The notes under the pieces are model-generated. The model saw only the letters and a list, made by a program, of their open reading frames with translations, was not told the origin of the DNA and did not search any database. A stretch of DNA of 54,337 nucleotides from Bacillota bacterium (GTDB taxonomy: Bacteria > Bacillota > Clostridia > Lachnospirales > Lachnospiraceae). Shown piece by piece: positions 51,138 to 54,337 of this stretch; the stretch's first letter is position 1; every line of letters starts with the position of its first letter. The position numbers were made by a program, and so were the translations under genes. The DNA lies in the NCBI GenBank assembly GCA_023411555.1, contig JAEYOQ010000022.1, forward strand, positions 1 through 54,337, written 5' to 3'.

Positions 51138-51975
51138 TTAACTGCTCCTTTACATAATTAGGAAGTGCAAAGCACCCGACATGTAGCTTCGTATTATAGT
51201 ATTTTGTCTTAAGTCCAAGTGCATTCCAAGCCTCCTCCTTCAGATCTCTGATTGGATGATAATGCTTACTGGCATACCCGAACAGCCAATGTCCGCTGGG
51301 GTAGGTCGGAATATGAGCCTGATAAACGAAGGTAATCGGAAAGGTTTCCTTAATTCTCTGGTGAGCACGCTTCATAGCATCCACATAGGAGGCATAGAAG
51401 GTGCTTTCATGCTGATTCACTAGGATACCGGTGTCAGTCAATGCATTATAACAGTTACCATAAAACTCCTTGGTGAACAGGCCTTCTCCCGGTCCAAAGG
51501 GATCGGTAGAATCAACTAATATCAAATCATATTCATTTACCTTGCGTCGAACGAATTTTAACCCATCCTCATAATAGATATGAACTCTGGGATCGGTTAG
51601 CTTCTCGGCTGTCTGAGGCAGATGCAGCTTGCAGGCTTCTACTACCATCTCATCGATTTCAACCATATCAATATGTTCGATCTGGGGGTATCTGGTCAGC
51701 TCACGAATCGTTCCACCGTCTCCGGCACCTATTACAAGTATCTTTTTTATATCAAGGTTTGTTGCCATCGGTACATGAACGATCATATCATGATAGATGA
51801 ACTCGTCCTTCTCTGTTACCATAAGACAGCCATCCAGGGTTAAAGCACGACCGAATTCCTCCGTATCAAGAATTGCAATATGCTGAAAATCACTCTGTTT
51901 ATTGTATAGCTGCTCTTTTACCTTTAAAGATAATCTCACATGCTCCGAATGATGCTCGGAATACCATAGCTCCAT
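51124..51975 (-). CDS. speE: Spermidine synthase (polyamine aminopropyltransferase)
   Basis: A 283-aa aminopropyltransferase that transfers the aminopropyl group of decarboxylated SAM to putrescine. It has an N-terminal beta domain and a Rossmann domain with VIGAGDGGTIRELTRYP (80-96), MVEIDEMVVEACK and the catalytic stretch LVDSTDPFGPGEGLF (Asp155, Asp158). Start taken at the ATG (51975); a TTG two codons upstream is possible and the ribosome binding site is weak either way. Acceptor specificity (putrescine, agmatine, longer amines) cannot be settled by eye. Confidence 0.95.
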   Translation of the reverse strand: MELWYSEHHSEHVRLSLKVKEQLYNKQSDFQHIAILDTEEFGRALTLDGCLMVTEKDEFIYHDMIVHVPMATNLDIKKILVIGAGDGGTIRELTRYPQIEHIDMVEIDEMVVEACKLHLPQTAEKLTDPRVHIYYEDGLKFVRRKVNEYDLILVDSTDPFGPGEGLFTKEFYGNCYNALTDTGILVNQHESTFYASYVDAMKRAHQRIKETFPITFVYQAHIPTYPSGHWLFGYASKHYHPIRDLKEEAWNALGLKTKYYNTKLHVGCFALPNYVKEQLNELE

Positions 51976-52040
51976 ATGCAAACACCGTGCCTTTCCTTCT
52001 AAAGTTATTCGTCAACCTCAGATACCGTCCATCTATGGTC

Positions 52041-53489
52041 CTAAAAATCAACGATATTAATATGCTCGACCTTCATATCCTGGGGTCCGGTCAGGGAGCT
52101 TCCCTTTTCCTTCGCGAACATAATATATTCGATAATGTCCTTTGTGATACGCTCTCCAGGAGCTAGAATCGGTATCCCGGGGGGATAACACATCACAAAT
52201 TCTCCTGAGATATGTCCAATACTGTCTTTAATGAGAACGGATTTCTTATCACTGTAAAAGGCCTTCTGAGGTGTCAGCTCTACAATAGGATCGATATATT
52301 CGTGATTCAGCATACCTACCTTGTCCTTTCCGTAGATCCGTTTTATTTCGGATAAGGCGGATACTAATCGTTCAATCTCGAAGGCACGGTCTCCTGCTGT
52401 AATCACAGCCAGAATATTGCCGATATCTCCAAACTCAATCTGAATATCATATTCATCTCTAAGTAGGTCATAGACCTCCACGCCAGCCAGACCAATCTCT
52501 CCGGTATGAATAGAGAGCTTTGTTCGATCAAAATCATAAACCGTATTGCCATCGATTAGCTCTTTGGAAAAGGCATAATAGCCTCCTGTCTTATTAATCT
52601 CATTTCTGGCATACTCTGCAAGGTCGATGGTCCTTGCAACCATATCCTTACCATTTAGCACCATATTCTTTCTTGCCAAATCCAAGGAGGATAGTAACAG
52701 ATAAGAACCACTGGTGGTCTGAGTCAGGTTGATGATTTGTCTTACATAGCCGGGGTCAATATCGTTTTTACATATCAGGAAAGAGCTCTGAGTTAAGGAG
52801 CCTCCGGTTTTATGCATACTTACTGCAGCCATATCGGCACCAGCCGCCATGGCGCTGATCGGAAGGCCATCGCCAAAATAGAAATGTGCTCCATGGGCTT
52901 CGTCCACCAGCACCTTCATATTATATTCATGAGCCAGCCTAACAATCTCCTCTAAATTCGAACAGATACCATAATAGGTCGGGTTATTGACCAGAATAGC
53001 CTTTGCCTGAGGATGTTCTATTATGGTTCTCTTTATATCCTCCACTGACATTCCCAGTGGAATACCTAACTGATGATTAACACCCGGATTAACATAGACC
53101 GGGATGGCACCACATACAACCAGCGCATTGATGGAGCTACGATGTACATTACGGGGCATGATGATCTCATCGCCTGCCTTGCAGGTGGACATAATCATGG
53201 CTTGTACCGCAGCGGTTGTACCATTAATCATAAAAAAAGCCGCATCTGCACCAAATGCCTCAGCGGCCAGCTCCTCAGCAGCTTTAATGACCGAGACTGG
53301 ATGAATCAGATTGTCTAACGGCTTCATGGAATTGACATCCACCTTCAAGCAATCGATTCCTAAGAATTCGGTAAGCTCAGGGGTTCCTCTTCCGCCCTTA
53401 TGTCCTGGTACATCAAAAGGTACAACACGGTTTCTTTTATGCTTTAATAGCGCTTCGTGAATGGGTGAATTGTCCTGGGTATATTCCAT
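52041..53489 (-). CDS. speA: Arginine decarboxylase (AAT-fold Orn/Lys/Arg decarboxylase)
   Basis: A 482-aa PLP decarboxylase of the aspartate-aminotransferase fold, the short SpeA form of Firmicutes. VPGHKGGRGTPEL (28-40) is the N-terminal signature, LVDEAHGAHFYFGDGLP contains Asp196, and SMHKTGGSLTQSS carries the PLP lysine Lys227. Lysine or ornithine decarboxylase share the family, but an adjacent agmatinase makes arginine the likely substrate. Start at 53489 (ATG), with GGAGGAGAG just before it. A hairpin separates it from speD. Confidence 0.92.
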   Translation of the reverse strand: MEYTQDNSPIHEALLKHKRNRVVPFDVPGHKGGRGTPELTEFLGIDCLKVDVNSMKPLDNLIHPVSVIKAAEELAAEAFGADAAFFMINGTTAAVQAMIMSTCKAGDEIIMPRNVHRSSINALVVCGAIPVYVNPGVNHQLGIPLGMSVEDIKRTIIEHPQAKAILVNNPTYYGICSNLEEIVRLAHEYNMKVLVDEAHGAHFYFGDGLPISAMAAGADMAAVSMHKTGGSLTQSSFLICKNDIDPGYVRQIINLTQTTSGSYLLLSSLDLARKNMVLNGKDMVARTIDLAEYARNEINKTGGYYAFSKELIDGNTVYDFDRTKLSIHTGEIGLAGVEVYDLLRDEYDIQIEFGDIGNILAVITAGDRAFEIERLVSALSEIKRIYGKDKVGMLNHEYIDPIVELTPQKAFYSDKKSVLIKDSIGHISGEFVMCYPPGIPILAPGERITKDIIEYIMFAKEKGSSLTGPQDMKVEHINIVDF

Positions 53490-53508
53490 ACTCTCCTCCA
53501 CCTCACCA

Positions 53509-53534
53509 AGGTCTGCTTTTATGATGGCAGACCT
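53509..53534 (-). repeat. Hairpin between speD and speA
   Basis: AGGTCTGC/GCAGACCT, 8-bp perfect stem, 10-nt loop, immediately upstream of the speA ribosome binding site. No T tail. It could attenuate or stabilise the transcript. Confidence 0.45.
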
Positions 53535-53540
53535 ATCTAT

Positions 53541-54337
53541 TTAGTAAATATTCATACCACTGAAGATCTCAATCATCTCTTTACGAAGACTGTTGGTAAT
53601 ATCTAGCCTCTGTTTTGGAGGCAACTCATATACATCCTTATTAAAGAGGTAATTCTGAAGCTCAATCTCCTTAATCAGCATCTTGGTATGGAAGATATTG
53701 GACTGATAAACATTGACATCTATCGCATCATATCTGGTTAAGGTCTGATCATCAATATAATCCTGGATAGAGGTTATATCATGGTCAATAAAATACTTCA
53801 TACCGTGAAGATCTCTGGTAAAGCCTCTGACACGATAGTCTATGGTAATAATATCGGAATCAAAGCTTCCGATCAAATAATCTAATGCGTTAAGCGGTGA
53901 TATCTCACCACAGGTTGATACATCGATATCTACACGAAAAGTCGAAATCGAATTGTCCGGGTGATGCTCCGGGAAGGTGTGAACAGTTACATGACTTTTA
54001 TCAAGATGGGCATGTACCGTATCTCTCGGGGTAATATAATTAATCCCCTGGTTACAGGATTCGTCGATATGATCTGAGGATAAGGAGCCCTCAGCAATTA
54101 AAATATTAACCGATGCCCCTTGGGGGTCATAATCCTGCTTTGATATATTCAGAATATGAGCGCCAATCATCTCTGTAACGTCAACTAAAATTTTTGTAAG
54201 TCGTTCCGAGTTGTATTGTTCATCGATATAAGCAATATAATCTTTCTGTTCCCTCTCACTTTTTGCATAGCATACATCATAAATGTTGAAGCTAAGTGTT
54301 TTTGTGAGGTTGTTAAAGCCGTATAACGTAAGCTTTT
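53541..54337 (-). CDS. speD: S-adenosylmethionine decarboxylase proenzyme (partial, lacks only the start)
   Basis: An E. coli-type SAM decarboxylase. It is made as a proenzyme that cuts itself to form a pyruvoyl group and yields decarboxylated SAM for SpeE. 264 codons are visible; the frame stays open to the right edge and begins KLTLYGFNNLTKTLSF, so only the first one to three residues are missing compared with the 264-aa E. coli protein. The self-cleavage site is in LDKSHVTVHTFPEHHP, with the pyruvoyl-forming serine at visible residue 114. VDIDVSTCGEISPLNALDY and IDYRVRGFTRDLHGMKYF are strongly conserved. First gene of the polyamine block. Confidence 0.97.
   Translation of the reverse strand, partial: KLTLYGFNNLTKTLSFNIYDVCYAKSEREQKDYIAYIDEQYNSERLTKILVDVTEMIGAHILNISKQDYDPQGASVNILIAEGSLSSDHIDESCNQGINYITPRDTVHAHLDKSHVTVHTFPEHHPDNSISTFRVDIDVSTCGEISPLNALDYLIGSFDSDIITIDYRVRGFTRDLHGMKYFIDHDITSIQDYIDDQTLTRYDAIDVNVYQSNIFHTKMLIKEIELQNYLFNKDVYELPPKQRLDITNSLRKEMIEIFSGMNIY

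Overview
The window looks like chromosomal DNA of a low-GC, anaerobic Firmicute, most likely a Lachnospiraceae/Lachnoclostridium-type clostridium. The reasons are the AT-rich intergenic DNA, strong AGGAGG-type ribosome binding sites, an IspH-ribosomal protein S1 fusion, a Bacillus-type LexA box in front of recA, a GerMN-type lipoprotein and a flavodiiron protein. Every gene I can support lies on the minus strand, so the text below follows transcription from high to low coordinates. I see no rRNA, tRNA, CRISPR array, transposase or prophage gene. The taxonomic placement is inference.

Right end (54337-47760): a polyamine block in the order speD, speA, speE, speB, carboxyspermidine dehydrogenase, carboxyspermidine decarboxylase. 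It holds the arginine-agmatine-putrescine route, the decarboxy-SAM route to spermidine, and also the aspartate-semialdehyde (carboxyspermidine) route. A 220-bp run of back-to-back DNA hairpins follows, then a D,D-carboxypeptidase, a flavodiiron protein, a small membrane protein, 2-keto-3-deoxygluconate kinase, an unknown membrane protein and an aconitase-family hydratase.

Middle (39943-31472): a carbohydrate block. A GH94 phosphorylase that strongly resembles N,N'-diacetylchitobiose phosphorylase is followed by a phosphohexomutase, a YesM-type sensor kinase, a sugar-binding lipoprotein without permeases and a YesN-type response regulator. The enzymes would turn chitobiose plus phosphate into GlcNAc and GlcNAc-1-P and then GlcNAc-6-P; the last three genes look like a sugar-sensing system.

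Middle to left (31134-17155): folD, an unknown gene, rimO-pgsA, cinA, a GerMN lipoprotein, a 119-bp tandem repeat, then a BaiN/YhiN-type flavoprotein, cmk and the ispH-rpsA fusion. The fusion carries a strong internal ribosome binding site for free S1. cheR follows, then plsX-acpP and rnc-smc.

Left end (17059-1): smc, ftsY, ilvA, recA, recX; a four-gene biotin-dependent carboxyl-transfer cluster (carboxyltransferase, OadG-type membrane subunit, biotin carrier, OadA-type subunit) with no biotin carboxylase and no Na+ pump beta subunit; a hybrid sensor kinase with a separate HPt protein; and ylxM-ffh-rpsP. The classic plsX...smc-ftsY-ylxM-ffh-rpsP cluster is present but is split by about 10 kb of unrelated genes.

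Several intergenic regions hold non-coding structure that the genes do not explain: hairpin arrays, tandem repeats, a MITE-like long inverted repeat and inverted repeats placed on promoters. These are listed in the findings.
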